NCBI GenBank assembly: GCA_963514095.1
Contig: OY741275.1
Location: 7,133,151 to 7,197,150, forward strand
DNA length: 64,000 bases
Reading direction: 5' to 3'
Source: Eutrigla gurnardus
Taxonomy: Eukaryota > Chordata > Actinopteri > Perciformes > Triglidae
Position 1 is the first letter of the stretch. Every line of letters starts with the position of its first letter. Below the pieces are notes generated by a model. It saw only the letters and a list, made by a program, of their open reading frames with translations, was not told the DNA's origin and made no database searches. Both the position numbers and the translations under genes were made by a program. Positions 20,134 through 31,893 of this stretch are shown here, piece after piece.

Positions 20134-23100
20134 CCTGGACCCTATTTTCCTGCCAGTCCAGAGGGAGAACAAATCTACATGGAATATGGCAGAACGAAAA
20201 CACTGACAGATGCTCGGCGTAAACTGATGGTGAACATCTTGGTGGCAGATATGACTCAAACACATGGGTAAGAGAAACTTTTGTCTTTGTCCGAAACCAA
20301 CAAGGGACAGGTGACTGTATTAAAACTGGGGACTAAAGGAAGGTTTTCTGGTGTAGCTTAGAATTTTGTTACTCTTTATCCTGAAACACAGGAATACCCA
20401 CTTCTTTTTCTGACCTAACAAATACAAAGTCATGAAGAGAGGCAAAATAATGAAGAGGGGTCAATGCATGCTTGTTTGATGAAACCTGATCAATCACTGC
20501 ATCCAATAGTGTAGGGCAGGAAATACTTGAGCAAGACTACAGATGTGCACAGTCTAAATTAATGTCTATAATGGCAAGTCATAGTAGCTGTTGCTTCTTA
20601 CTTGGATTTAAAAATGGGCTTACGAATAACCAAGGCCTTGTTTTTACAGGAGGACTCCGGCCAAAAATATGCTTCAGTCAGGACCACTTTGTCAAAAAGA
20701 ATCTTTATTTATTTGCACAAGTTTCATTTGGCGGTATGGTACTGTTCTGGGACTCCCTGCTCTTCCACGCGCTTGCGTGGAAAGCCTGAGGCAGGAAGAG
20801 CACCTTCCTGCCCTTCATGAGCCATCATGAACGGCATAAGCAGGGAGCGTAGCAGCAAGAAAAACCCCAGACAGAGCAGAGCAACCAACAAGAACAATGG
20901 TAAGGTACATAACAGATGACAGGAGGAGCTGGGGTGGAGGAGGGTTGAAAAAGCCGGCAGAGGAAGCAATGAGGGAGGTCAGGCTAGAGCGGTTTAAATA
21001 GCGCGCTCTGAATGCAATTTCCCAATAGGAAGCGGGTACGGGGAGTCAGCTGAGCCGTCAGCTGATCTCCTCGGTTTTGACAGCTACGCTGTTGCTGCTG
21101 ATTTAGAGCTTGACGTCGTGGCCTGCCAGAACTAACGCTACGCTTGATGAGTCAACTATGCTCTTGGCATCGTGAGTCTATTCCCAAACCTCCGAGATCC
21201 CTTTTCAAAACATGGATTTGTAAGTTCTACTTTGTTTGAGTAAAGATGTGTTTTGGCAGCATAGCTGATGTCTGTGTGATCAAGTAAGCTGATTGGCTGT
21301 TAAAATGGTACACTGAACATGCACCTCTTCATTTTGTTTCTCAACAGGAGCACTTCTATGATCCCACATGCAGTACTGGCTATCTTCAGTGGAAGATCAA
21401 GACGACTCAACGCAACACACCTCAACGCTCTACTCCTTGTGAGTCTCAGAGGCCCTCAACATCCACCCATCAAAACAGCACCAAAACCATCCGAGAACCT
21501 CGATCAACTGATGAACAGCTCTTTGGCGACGAGTGCAAGGAGGCTCTATCCACAATGAGACACTCCAATGATGAATCCGTGGTCAAAGACAGGATGAGGG
21601 TGACTTTCAGTTATCGACAGAAGCTGGTCCATGATGAGGCTGCATCATCCTCGCTCCTGGATGAATTCCCACGTTTCCTTGATGTTGCTGGATTGGTAAG
21701 GCCTTTTTCAACTGTGCCTTCAATATTTGACCCCTCACCTTAATGAGAAGTGTACTGACAGCCAAATTCAACCAACATGACTGAAGTGCTTACTGGCAAG
21801 TTTTTGTAATGCTAATAACCTTAGTCTAGACAATATATGTGACATTTTGTTTGAAGTAAACATTAAATTGTTTGTTCTTTTTCTCCAGATTGACCAGGAT
21901 TTCTCAATGATCTTTGGCGATGAGGTGTCCAGGAACTTCCTTGCCAGGTGGCCTACACGTTTCAAGCCCAAGGTCATAGCGGAATGCAAGACTCTTCCCC
22001 CAAATCTGCATGTCGAGGAGTTGATGTCAGCATTGGAGCCACAACCAGAAGTACCTTATGGTTGGCATAAAATTTGCTATGTGCATGTCTAATCAACTGA
22101 ATATGCTATGTTGAGGATAGGCGTCAGAAGCTAAGCCTATGTCTGTTATGGACAGCAGCTTTTTCTGTTATTGATTGATTGTTATTGTCTTCCATTATGT
22201 GATAGTTAAATTGACTATTGTCTGTGGCCAACAGAGTATTGTATTGTAAAAATGCTTGCTTCAATTTCATTATGTATATGTCCAATGAAATGAATTTGTA
22301 ACGAATTAGAAAACTTTTCATTGCAATATCATCTTGTCTCTAGGATGGGATGCTGATATGTCAGCAATTCTGTTACTGTTAGCTACTGCACCTCCTCCCC
22401 CCAACCTCACGAGGCCAGAAGAAGTGCGCCAAAATCAGCTCAGCTCAAGCGGCCAATCGTGTTGTGAGATATCTTCAGGTATATGTTTATCCTGTGGTGC
22501 CTTATGATAAAACAAAAATAACTTTTGTCTTGCCCAGTAAAAAGTTGCAGTCTGTAAAAGTAAAAAAAAAAAAAAAAGGAATACCTTTAACAAGCTAAAA
22601 TAACATTCAATTGCCAACAGGAAGGAGCCAGTCTTTCAACCTTCCTTGGGAGGACTGATGCGATGGGAGCGCAAACCAGACAACCCTTCCTCCTTGCTCT
22701 TGGACAGCAAAAAAACAAGATCCAAAGGTGTGTAGTATGTAGAGAAAATATATTTTGTTTTACTAGTGCAAAGTGCCTGTGGTGGGTGACCCCTCTCCCC
22801 CTCCAGCCTTGAAGTGATTGATTCCCTCTGTTCACATGCTGGTGTACTTTACACATGAAATCCTGAGAACTATGGCTTGACTATAGATCTTCAATTTTAG
22901 TAATGGTTATTTCTATCACAGGTTCTACATCGTCCTGGATCACAAGGCGATCCCCTGCAAAGGCCAGACAGCCGTGGCAGCCTTTGATGAGTTATTCAAG
23001 GCTCATTATGTCTTCGGGCTCAACTACGACGACATGCTCCACGGCTTTTATACGTTTTTTCAGTCTACCACATCGATGCTGAGACCACGAAGGAGACCCC

Positions 23101-23200
23101 GCGTGTGAAGGAACTTCGTACGCGCCTGCTGCAACGGGAAAACGAAGTTGACACACAGTTGCAGCGAGAAAATGAACTTCCCACCAAGCTGTTTGGGTAA
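20134..23200 (+). pseudogene. Multi-exon accessory gene next to the EnSpm-type transposase, broken
   Basis: Exons with GT/AG borders: 20134-20267 (TLTDARRKLMVNILVADM), 20650-21229 (TPAKNM ... IVSLFPNLRDPFSKHGF, split by an LTR-like insert), 21348-21695 (EHFYDPTCSTGYLQWKIKT ... RQKLVHDEA ... FPRFLDVAGL), 21889-22050 (IDQDFSMIFGDEV), 22344-22478, 22621-22727 and 22922-23200 (FYIVLDHKAIPC ... HYVFGLNYDD). I know this protein only as a repeated uncharacterised fish family and cannot assign a function. Frames shift within the exons at 22344-22478 and 22922-23200, so the copy is dead. The last frame ends in TAA at 23198-23200, and the transposase ATG follows at 23204 in the same frame. Confidence 0.6.
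20676..21145 (-). mobile_element. Probable solo LTR inserted in an exon of the accessory gene
   Basis: It separates TPAKNM (about 20655-20672) from VNYALGIVSLFPNL (from about 21150), two pieces of one exon. On the minus strand it has a TATA-like CTATTTAAA (near 20995), a pyrimidine-rich stretch and an AATAAATAAA signal (near 20707), in LTR order. Terminal TG/CA and a target duplication are not certain, so a LINE- or SINE-like origin is not excluded. Confidence 0.4.
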
Positions 23201-24697
23201 AGCATGTACCAATGTTTTGTTTGTAAGGAGTACCAGAACACAATTTATATTTTATGTCGACATTTAAAATTTCAACATGGACTCTACCCTGGGTATAAGA
23301 ACTTGAGGTTCAAATGTGGACAGCCAGGATGTTTATAATCTTTTTCAACTTATTCTGGATTTAAAAGACACCTCAGTAAACCTGAGCATTCAGTTGATCA
23401 CGACCAGGATGTCACCCTGCAAAGCCTGCCTGATGTGGAATTCTCAAATGATATGCCATCATGTAGTACTGGCTTGCCAGGTAGTGCTATTGCCTCCAAC
23501 CAGATTCCTGTTGCACCACAATTGACAACCATGTGTGGTTCAGTTGTTGCACATTTGCAAGGGTCAGGTCTCTCTGAAACTACAGTTCAGACAATTGTTA
23601 ATTCCATGGAGGAAATTGTTAATGATGTTCAAGATCAAGCACGAGAAGCTGTGCTGAAAGTAGTTCGTAGTTCGAGTTCAGACCTTACTCAAATAGTAGA
23701 GGATTCTTTGAATAGTTTGGACAATCCATTTTCTATGTTTAATTCAGAGGCCAAAAGGCAGAAATATTACAACGACAAATGGGAAGTAGTTGAGCCCGAA
23801 GAGTATGTCCTGGGAGTCAGATGGGATTCAGATCTGCGTAGAGATAGAATTACCGGCGTCTATCACGAAGTTCCAATAACGGACAAATATATGTATGTTC
23901 CGATTATGTCTTCTCTTAAATCTATGTTCAAAAATGACGACTTAAAAGAAGCCTTCTTACAAGACAAACTAAGTGAGAAAGGAATTTACAGAGGTACTCA
24001 TGATGGTTCATATTTTCAAAACCACCCACTATTTGCTCAACAGCGGCATGCTCTTCAGCTTCTAATTTACTACAATGATTTCGAAACTGCTAACCCTTTG
24101 GGTTCTAAACGGGGTATCCACAAATTAGGCTGTCTTAGATTTACTTTACAAAATCTTCCATCCAAGTTCAATTCTGTACTTATGAATGTACATCTAGTTT
24201 CTCTTTTTCATACTGCGGATGTAAAGACTTATGGTTTTCATGAGATACTGAAGCCTCTTATTAGAGATTTAAAAATTTTAGAAACTCAAGGAATACAACT
24301 GCCTTTTTTTGATGAGCCTTTGCTTGGTACTGTTTTTCAGACAACTGGAGATAATCTTGCTCTACATGCTGCTTTGGGTTACGTTGAATCATTTAGCGCA
24401 ACACATTGTTGTAGATTTTGTTTGGTTAGCAAGGAACAAATTCAATCCTTTTTTTCAGAGGATCATCCTCATTTAATTTTACGTTCAAAAGCTCTGTATA
24501 CAGAACATTGTGAGGAACTTTTTGAAAACCCCACCCTCCAGTCAGTGTATGGTGTCAAAAAAACGTGTGTATTCAATTCTCTACAGTATTTCCACAGTAC
24601 TGACAACTATGCAGTTGACATAATGCATGATTTATTAGAGGGTGTAGTGCAGTATGAACTCAAGTTGGTTTTCCTTTATCTAGTTAAACAGGGTTAT

Positions 24698-24705
24698 GTT
24701 TCCAT
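24698..24705. repeat. 8-bp target duplication of hAT-A, left copy
   Basis: GTTTCCAT, repeated exactly at 30355-30362 on the other side of hAT-A. Eight bases is the normal hAT duplication length. Confidence 0.95.
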
Positions 24706-25139
24706 TAGGGCTGCAACGATTCATGGAGTTACTCGATTATGAAAATTCCTCGAGGCAAAACATCTGCCTCGAAGCCTCGTTAAATTCCTATGACGCGCCT
24801 ATGTGCAGGGATCTGATTGGTCCACACGGACCGTTGTTCAGGAAGCACACCAGCGCGTCATACACGGTCATTCATTCTGAATTTAGTTGGCGCGATGGCG
24901 GAAAGTCAGACTCAGAATGTCCGTAAACGACAAAGAGTATCAAAAGTTTGGGATCATTATATATTGAAGGAGGAAGAGAACAAGGTGCAGTGTGTCTACT
25001 GCAAAGCAGACCTGGCTTACCACTGCAGTACGACGTCAATGATTCAACATCTGAATCGAAAACATCCACATACTGTTTCACCAAGAGTCGCTGAAACAAG
25101 GTAACGTAGCCTAAACCTTTACATTGATGTTCGCTGATT

Positions 25140-25810
25140 TTAACCCTCTGAGACCCATTGTAGCGTATACGCTACAAAATATCATGTTGTTTTTAGAGCG
25201 TCATAACTCCGTAATGGTTTGCGCTAGAAACATGCGTTTTTTTTCCTCTTAAACTAGAGAAACGGGGCTAAACAACGGTATCCTGCTTGCCCATGTGAGC
25301 GATTTATTTCTGACAACAAAATGAATGCGTAAAGTAGTAAAATGTGTGACTAGATGTCTCCTCGTCTCCGTGGCGCATTTCTCCGTTTTGTTTATGTATA
25401 TCGATCACTTCTCATCCGCCATCTTGCGAGTGACGTATAGCGTTACGTTTATGCATCGGACGCTCGTATTGGCTCCCGTAGCAGCTTTTACAGCCAATCG
25501 GAAAGCCTGATTTACGCTTGGCCGTGAGTTGTTGTGTTTGCCCAAACGGACGGAGGAGTTCAAAGCAGAGAAAAGAATGGTCAAAAAGTTACTGTAGTGA
25601 TAGAGAAAGCTAAATACATAAATGGCACAGAAGAAGTACACTATATACACACATATTTAGGGCAGGGAGAGGAAAGGGCCATTGCTGGCAAAACAAAACG
25701 CCCATGGACACTACTCAAAAGAATATCCATATTTCATAGACAGAAGCAGCTAGAAGCTTCAAATAACTTCTAACATAATCCAAACAAGTGTGTGCAACTT
25801 TCTACGTTGG
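25140..25810. mobile_element. piggyBac-like left end in the hAT-A intron
   Basis: TTAA at 25140-25143 is followed by CCCTCTGAGACCC and the perfect 16-bp palindrome GTAGCGTATACGCTAC (25160-25175). The layout resembles piggyBac-type termini of fish. No matching right end was found, and the internal sequence shows no transposase, so the extent is a guess. Confidence 0.35.
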
Positions 25811-26029
25811 GCTTTTCTTTCGTTACAATGGTTTACAGTGCTTTTTTGATAAAATGTGTAAAAATTCAAGGTGCGTTTTTTATTTATTTTTAATTTATGG
25901 GCTAAAATCCCCTTAGCCCCTTAGCTGTTCGAAATACAGTTTAAAGCACGGCCTCTCGGGGCTTATTGCTTAGACGTATTCACGTTCAATTGCAAGAGAG
26001 TATAGCCTAAAAAAAGAAACCCTTCTTCT

Positions 26030-26120
26030 CACACACACACACACGCACACACACACACGCACCCTCATCTTGTCTCTCTCACACACCACGCGTGTACACG
26101 CACACACACACACACACACA
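26030..26120. repeat. (CA)n-rich microsatellite cluster
   Basis: Interrupted (AC)n tracts at 26030-26061 and 26091-26120 within the hAT-A intron. Confidence 0.9.
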
Positions 26121-26869
26121 GAGGTTGTTACAATGGTTTAGTAGCCTAATGGTAAATGCTGCAGGTGTAGAAATCTACATAAAGCAGATATTTACTTTCA
26201 TGTCATGGCTAGATTACAGCATGCAACTTGTTGTGCATATTAATAAATTAAATTGCTTTTCCTCTTTTTCTCCCTCTCAGCACTTCCCAAAAGAGCATGG
26301 ACAGTTTTGTTCGACCAGCGCAATCATGCACAGTTCAAGAGGCTACCATTTTTACAGAGAGTATTTTGAACATGATTGTGACTGACATGAGGCCACTGTC
26401 CATGGTGGAGGACAAAGGATTCAGAGATATGATCTCTACCTTCAATTCAAAATACAACCTGCCATCAAGGACATATTTCACCCAATTGATGGAGAAGAAA
26501 TACCAAGAAATCAAGGAGAAATTGAAAGTGGTCCTAAAGGAAACCGAGTGTGTTGCCCTGACAACAGATATTTGGACCAGTGTGGCAACAGAGGCCTACC
26601 TCGGGGTGACATGCCACTTCTTGGGGGAAGATTGGGAGATGAAGTCCCTCATCCCTTACCACAATGCCCCTAGAAGAGAGACACACTGCAGCTAACATTG
26701 CAGACTGGCTAGAGGAGACAACTGCCAAATTTCAGATTCCATTAGAAAAAGTAAAGGCAGTTGTTCATGACAATGGGGCCAATGTGGTGGCAGCAGCAAG
26801 AATTCTTAGAGAGAGGCATGGGTGGGCTTCCGTCTCCCTACCATCCTGCCAAGCTCACCAATCAGAAGC

Positions 26870-29694
26870 GGCGTGACAGGTCACGCTAACGAATCAGTAT
26901 TAACCTGCTCCGTATTTGTAATTAGTCAGAAATGGCTTCAGCTGGACAAGAAACGGAGTTAGGGCATTTAATCCCCAAGAAACACAGCACGTCTGTCATT
27001 TGGGAGTATTTCGGATTTGAGGCTGCAGACGTGCACCAGAAACAGGTACTCTGTAAAACCTGTCGCGCTAAAGTTGCGACATCGAGCGGAAACACGACCA
27101 ATTTATACCGGCACTTGAAAAATCACCACAGACATTTGCATGACGCGTGCATGACAAAAAAATCTGCTGAAAAGTCCGGTGACAATGACGCTCAGGCCCA
27201 CTGTAGCAAACAGATTACAATTGCAGCATCTTTTGCCAGTGTAACTCCGTATGAGAAGAGCAGCCGAAGACACCGGGAAATAACGACGGCCATAACGCAC
27301 TACATCGCTAAGGACATGGTTTCTGTTAATACGGTCACCAAAGACGGATTTAAAAACCTCCTCCGCACGCTGGACAGAAGATATGCGATTCCCTCCCGCA
27401 CCTACTTCAACCAGGTTGCCGTCCCACAGCTATACGCGGAGTGTAAACACAAAGTGGAAACGGAGTTGAAAAATGTGGAGTATTATGCCACAACTACCGA
27501 TATGTGGTCAAGCAGAACGACGGAGCCGTATCTTAGTTTGACTGTGCATTTCATAAATGACAACTTCGAGTTGAAAAGTCGCTGCCTGCAGACGGCATAC
27601 TTTCCCACTGACCACACCGGAGAGAATATTGCCCTGGGATTGAGAGAGTGTCTGTCAAGTTGGGGTCTGAAAGAAGAGGACCAGACGTGCATCACAACCG
27701 ACAACGCAGCAAACGTCATCAAAGCTATGGAACTTAATCAATGGACCAGACTTCAATGTTTTGGACACAGGCTGCATCTTGCAATTGGTAAGTGTGTGTG
27801 TGTGTGTGGTGTTTATTATATTAACATATTATTTATCATCAATATTGGATGAATACTGTGCTATGTGCTTTTGATCATGGACTTCCTTACTGTTGTTTAT
27901 TATATGGTTTTCTTGAATTTAGTTTGTTCTCTTATCATTATCATTACATTTTTAGCCTGTAATGCTCATTTAATGTTTATTTTTTTGTCCAGAAAATGCT
28001 GTTAAAGATGATGCAAGAGTTAAACGGGCAACAGGACTTTGCAAACAGATGGTTGGTGTCTTCTCTCATAGCTGGAAAAAGAAGACAGCACTGAAAAAGG
28101 CACAGCAAGAATTAAATTTACCTGAGCACTCACTGATTACAGAGTGTCCGACAAGATGGGGCTCAAGACAAAAAATGATTGGGAGGATGTTGGAGCAGAG
28201 CAAGGCATTGACTCGGGTTCTGTCTGAAGACAAGAAGACACGTCACCTGGTCTTCACTTGGCAGGACACAGATGTCCTTGAATCCATAAACAATGCCCTT
28301 GGTCCTCTTCAGGAGTTTACAGATGCCCTGTCCGGTGAAGCCTATGTAAGTGTGTCATACCTGAAGCCAAGGAAATAAAAGCAAGAGCTCTTGGCTACAT
28401 TGATGATAAATACAGCGACCCAGCCACACAAGAACTACTGGACATTACTTCGTTCCTTGATCCTAGATTCAAGACAGACTACATAAGTGCAGAGAATGTC
28501 CCAGACATCAAAGAGAGAGTGAAGATTGAAATGGAACAGGTGGCACGAAAGGTAACTTGTTTCTTTGTGTGGTTTAGTAATACAAAATGCCACGTCAATA
28601 CAAGTGATGTTTTTATTACACTGATTGGCATTTTTTTTATGTTTACATATGACCAATTGCTCAAAATGACATCAGACTGCAAAAACTTTGACAGCTCTTA
28701 TTTCTGTGTTTTGCAGGAAAAGAGGGCTCGTGTCAGCATCACAGATGCCATGCCCCAGGGTACAGCAGAGGCAGAGCCATCGACAGGGAAGGGAAAGCGG
28801 TCATTGGGCAGCTTCTTCAAGAGCAAGGCTGTCCCTCCTCCTTCCTTCACTACGCAGTTGGAGGATGTCATTAAAGCTGAGCTGGACAACTACCTGATGA
28901 CTCCTACTATTGATGGAGAGGAAGACCCACTGGCCTGGTGGAGAGTGCACAATGTTAACTTTCCATGGCTGAGCAAACTGGCTCGTAAATTCCTGTGCAT
29001 ACCTGCCACCAGTTCGCCATCAGAGAGATTGTTTAGTGCTAGTGGCAATGTTGTCACATGTCAGCGCTCATGTCTAAAACCATCAAAGGTTGACATGCTG
29101 GTTTTCTTGACAAAAAATCTGTAAAGAGTGATGTAGAGACGTCAGGGACGCAAGTATTATTGTTGAAGTACTTTTGAGATTTGATTTGTTCTGTGCTTCA
29201 CCCTGACTTGAGGTGCCAGCCTTTGTTTAAAAAAAGACTTATTTTTTCAGGAAAAATGCTCTATTGTTTACAGAATAGACAATATTTGGGTGCTGCTGAG
29301 CCATAAATGAATGACCCGACATATTTTTCAGAAGGGTCATTTTATTTTAATTAGTTTTTGTATTTTATTTTACTTAACACAATTAAGGAGTTTTTGCACT
29401 AATTTTTTAAGTAAGGACAGTCAAAGATGGCTCTTTTAGTTCATTTGTAATAACTGTCAGTCAAGGACTTTAAAGACTGTACATGTTTCTTGTTAATAAA
29501 TACATTTGGAAGCAATTTTTAACTTTAGTTTTCATTCTTGCATTAGAGCAATAGCATTGAATGTTTTAATGTTATTGCACATTGTGAATATTCCCCTGAA
29601 GCTTGATTTGAAGGAAATCGTGAATCAAATCGAAATCGCAATATTTGCCAGAAAAATCGCAATTAGATCTTTGCCTAAAATCTTTCAGCCCTAT
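26870..29694 (+). mobile_element. hAT-B transposon nested in hAT-A
   Basis: Its transposase occupies 26932-29124. Its right side ends near 29694 with AAATCGCAATTAGAT-type subterminal sequence and CAGCCCTA. The left terminus is not recognisable and hAT-A lacks a matching middle segment, so the join has lost sequence. Positions 29125-29620 are its AT-rich 3' UTR and subterminal region; nothing else seen there. Confidence 0.6.
26932..29124 (+). pseudogene. hAT-B transposase (ZBED1-like), nearly complete
   Basis: Exon 1 from 26932 (MASAGQETELGHLIPKK) has a BED finger (CKTCRAKV ... HLKNHHRH) and the catalytic region (YYATTTDMWSSRTTEPYLSL; CITTDNAANVIKA; CFGHRLHLAIG), ending at GTAAGT near 27787. 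Exon 2 (27993 on) reads CPTRWGSRQKMIGRMLEQ to EAYVSVSYLKP. A stop (TAA, 28376-28378) and an apparent deletion follow. The frame recovers as LGYIDDKYSDPATQELLDITSFLDPRFK. Exon 3 (28717-29124) carries WWRVHNVNFPWLSKLARKFL and SPSERLFSASG, the dimerisation domain. A related BED start is seen in the deleted hAT at 19589. Confidence 0.75.
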
Positions 29695-31316
29695 CCACTG
29701 CCATGGTGGAGAATAAATCAAGCAAGATATCCAACCTTGGCACAGCTGGCAAAGTCTTTCTTGGGGATCCCAGCAACATCAACACCCTCAGAACTCTCTC
29801 TACCTCATTTAGGTACATTTTGATGTTTGTTTTGAGATTACAGCTGAAAAAGTCTTATTTATAATTGATTTATTTTATTTATAATTGTTTTATTTACATT
29901 TATTTTTATAAATTGTACACATTGTGTACCTGTTTGGCTTGATATGTTATATTCATTCTTTGTTCTCAGGTGAGTAATTTGCAGAAGGTGCAATCCTTTT
30001 TTTGTAATGTTGTATTAAGCAAACAAAACCAAGGCCAAATGGCCTTTACTATTTAAGTTTGTATTAAATGTTATCCATGTTTTATCCAAGTTGATTTAAC
30101 TGTATTGTTGTTAAATTCTCACTGGCACTTAATAAATGGGCTTAGTTTTGGAGCCAAATTTTGGAGTTGGAATGAATACCTCTGTTTATTTTTTTTAGAA
30201 ATGCTTGATCATTTTACAGCCACATCATTTTCGTTATGCATTATTTGTTTTGGTTGTTTAAAAACGCAAATTTTTTTTATCCGATTCCTCGATTAATCGA
30301 TCGATAAAGTGCTAAATTAATCGATTACAAAAAGAATCGATAGCTGCAGCCCTAGTTTCCATGCGTTTGTTATCTGACAGAATTCAGACTTTTAATTATG
30401 GCTATACATACCGTAAAAATAGACCAAGTGGTTTAGTAATGGATGAGAACTCCAAAAGTTTAGGATTAAATGCCACCCAGTCATGGTGTGTGTTGCGCAA
30501 CACCCCTCTCATATTTGGGGATGTTATTGAAAGGGGTAACCGTCACTGGAGCCTTCTTCTCATTTTGCTTCAGATTGTTAATATAGTGTTCTCCCCTGTT
30601 TTGTCAGATGGTTTGGTATGTTATTTAAAGTACTTGATATGTGATCATCACGGTCTTTTTAAATAATTATTTCCGGATAAAAATCTAATTCCTAAGCATC
30701 ACTTTATGTTGCATTATCCGAGATGTATTCGTAAAATTGGTCCTCTTCTGCATGTTTGGTGCATGAGGTTTGAGGCCAAACACAGATATTTTAAAAAATG
30801 TATTAAAAATTTCAAACATATCACTAAAACATTAGTCAAACAGCATCAACGCCATTTAGCCCTAGAGTATGAAAATTATGACTTTAAAAGATTACAAGTT
30901 GGTCCAATAAAAACAATAGCTATTTGTTACTTAGAGGGAGGAGATTTTCTTAAGGAGACACTTAATCTGGAACCACTCTCATGTATCTCCACCACCAAAT
31001 GGGTCAAAGTTTTTGGTACAGAGTATCAGATAAATTTGTTTGTTTGTACAGGAACGCATAGTGAGCTCCCTGTCTTCAAAAAGATCTGTAACATTGTAAT
31101 ACATGAAGGGAGTGCTCTTTTGTTGTGTTGTAAAGTTGACACCCTGTATTTTGACGAACATTTGTACGCATATTGTATTGAAGAAGTAAAAGAGGACTTC
31201 TCTCTTGTACACATGGAGCAGCTTACCTACTTCAAACCATTTGATGGACAGTATTCAAATGAGAACAGAGACCACAGATACATTGTTCCATATTGTTTTA
31301 TTTTGGATATGTAATG

Positions 31317-31893
31317 CAGTTGTATAATGCTTCAAACTGTTTTTATATACTTGTATATGCTTCAAAGTGTTGTCTATAGAGGCCAGTATTGCCTCTATTG
31401 TCTGATACCACACCTGATGACTGTGCTAGCATGACGGTGGTGTGGTACAGCCTATTTGAGTCGCTGGTCCTATTTCGTTTGAAAGCCTCCAATGAAATGA
31501 AATTTCAATGTGTTGTGGTGCACCTTCCAACTGGTCAAATTGTTAATGTATTTTTAAAATAAAAAGGACTAAAGTCAAATGCTTTCATTTTTATTGTACT
31601 AGTTATTATGGAGTCAACACCTGCAGGAGTCATCGACTAACCCCTGCTTGAGAGTTATTAAGTGACACTGCATTGGTGTTGAGAAACACCTGGTGGGTGT
31701 AAAGCAAGTATCCATAAGTGTCAAATCCCAACTCCCCACATAGTCAATACTTAACTCCAAACATGGTGTTAAAATGCCAACTCTCTTACTAAGTGTTAAA
31801 TTAACACTTTCTGGTGTGGAACGTATAGGACACCAGGAATAGTGTTAAAATTAACTCCCATAGAGTTAATTTGACTCTGCTGATTTTGCTGTG
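31317..31893 (+). mobile_element. EnSpm-type 3' terminal region
   Basis: After the transposase stop there is UTR-like sequence, an AATAAA near 31558, then many copies of GTGTTAA and AACTC motifs in both orientations (31650-31870). It ends ATTTTGCTGTG at 31893, reading CACAGCAAAAT inward. Dense subterminal repeats are usual for CACTA elements. The opposite terminus was not found upstream. Confidence 0.5.

Larger units (their letters stand above)
24895..29815 (+). pseudogene. hAT-A transposase (ZBED type), broken
   Basis: Exon 1 (24895-25101) starts MAESQTQNV and holds a BED finger (CVYCKADL ... HLNRKH), ending at a GT donor. Exon 2 begins after TCTCAG near 26281 and reads DSFVRPAQ ... TTDIWTSVATEAYLGVTCHF, a catalytic-domain block. 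A frameshift near 26670-26695 moves the frame (VKAVVHDNGANVVAAARIL). The middle is missing: hAT-B sequence follows from about 26860. The dimerisation block reappears at 29695-29815 (WWRINQARYPTLAQLAKSFLGIPATSTPSE) and is truncated. Intron 1 contains a TTAA-type fragment and (CA)n tracts. Confidence 0.7.
24706..30354 (+). mobile_element. hAT-A transposon (5649 bp) inside the EnSpm-type transposase
   Basis: Ends are TAGGGCTGCAACGATTC (24706) and GAATCGATAGCTGCAGCCCTA-like (to 30354), flanked by the exact 8-bp repeat GTTTCCAT. Excising it with one duplication copy restores the transposase codon phase (GYVS/MRLL). It carries its own broken ZBED transposase and, within that, a second hAT (hAT-B). 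The right subterminal region 29824-30354 is AT-rich with TCGATTAATCGATCGAT repeats. Confidence 0.9.
23204..31314 (+). pseudogene. EnSpm/CACTA-type transposase, split by a hAT and with two nonsense codons
   Basis: Part 1 (23204-24705) starts with two C2H2-like fingers (CFVCKEY ... HLKFQH; CGQPGCL ... FKRHLSKPEH), then HKLGCLRFTLQNLP, HCCRFCLVSKEQ and AVDIMHDLLEGVVQYELKL. The last matches the MHDLLEGV block I associate with animal EnSpm transposases. Part 2 resumes in phase after the 24706-30354 insertion (MRLLSDRIQTFNYGY ... LLLQIVNIVFSPV ... GPLLHVWCMRFEAKH) and ends at 31314. In-frame TAA codons at 23336-23338 (between finger cysteines and FSTYSG) and 30664-30666 break it. Otherwise the frame is kept, so decay is mild. 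Confidence 0.7.
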
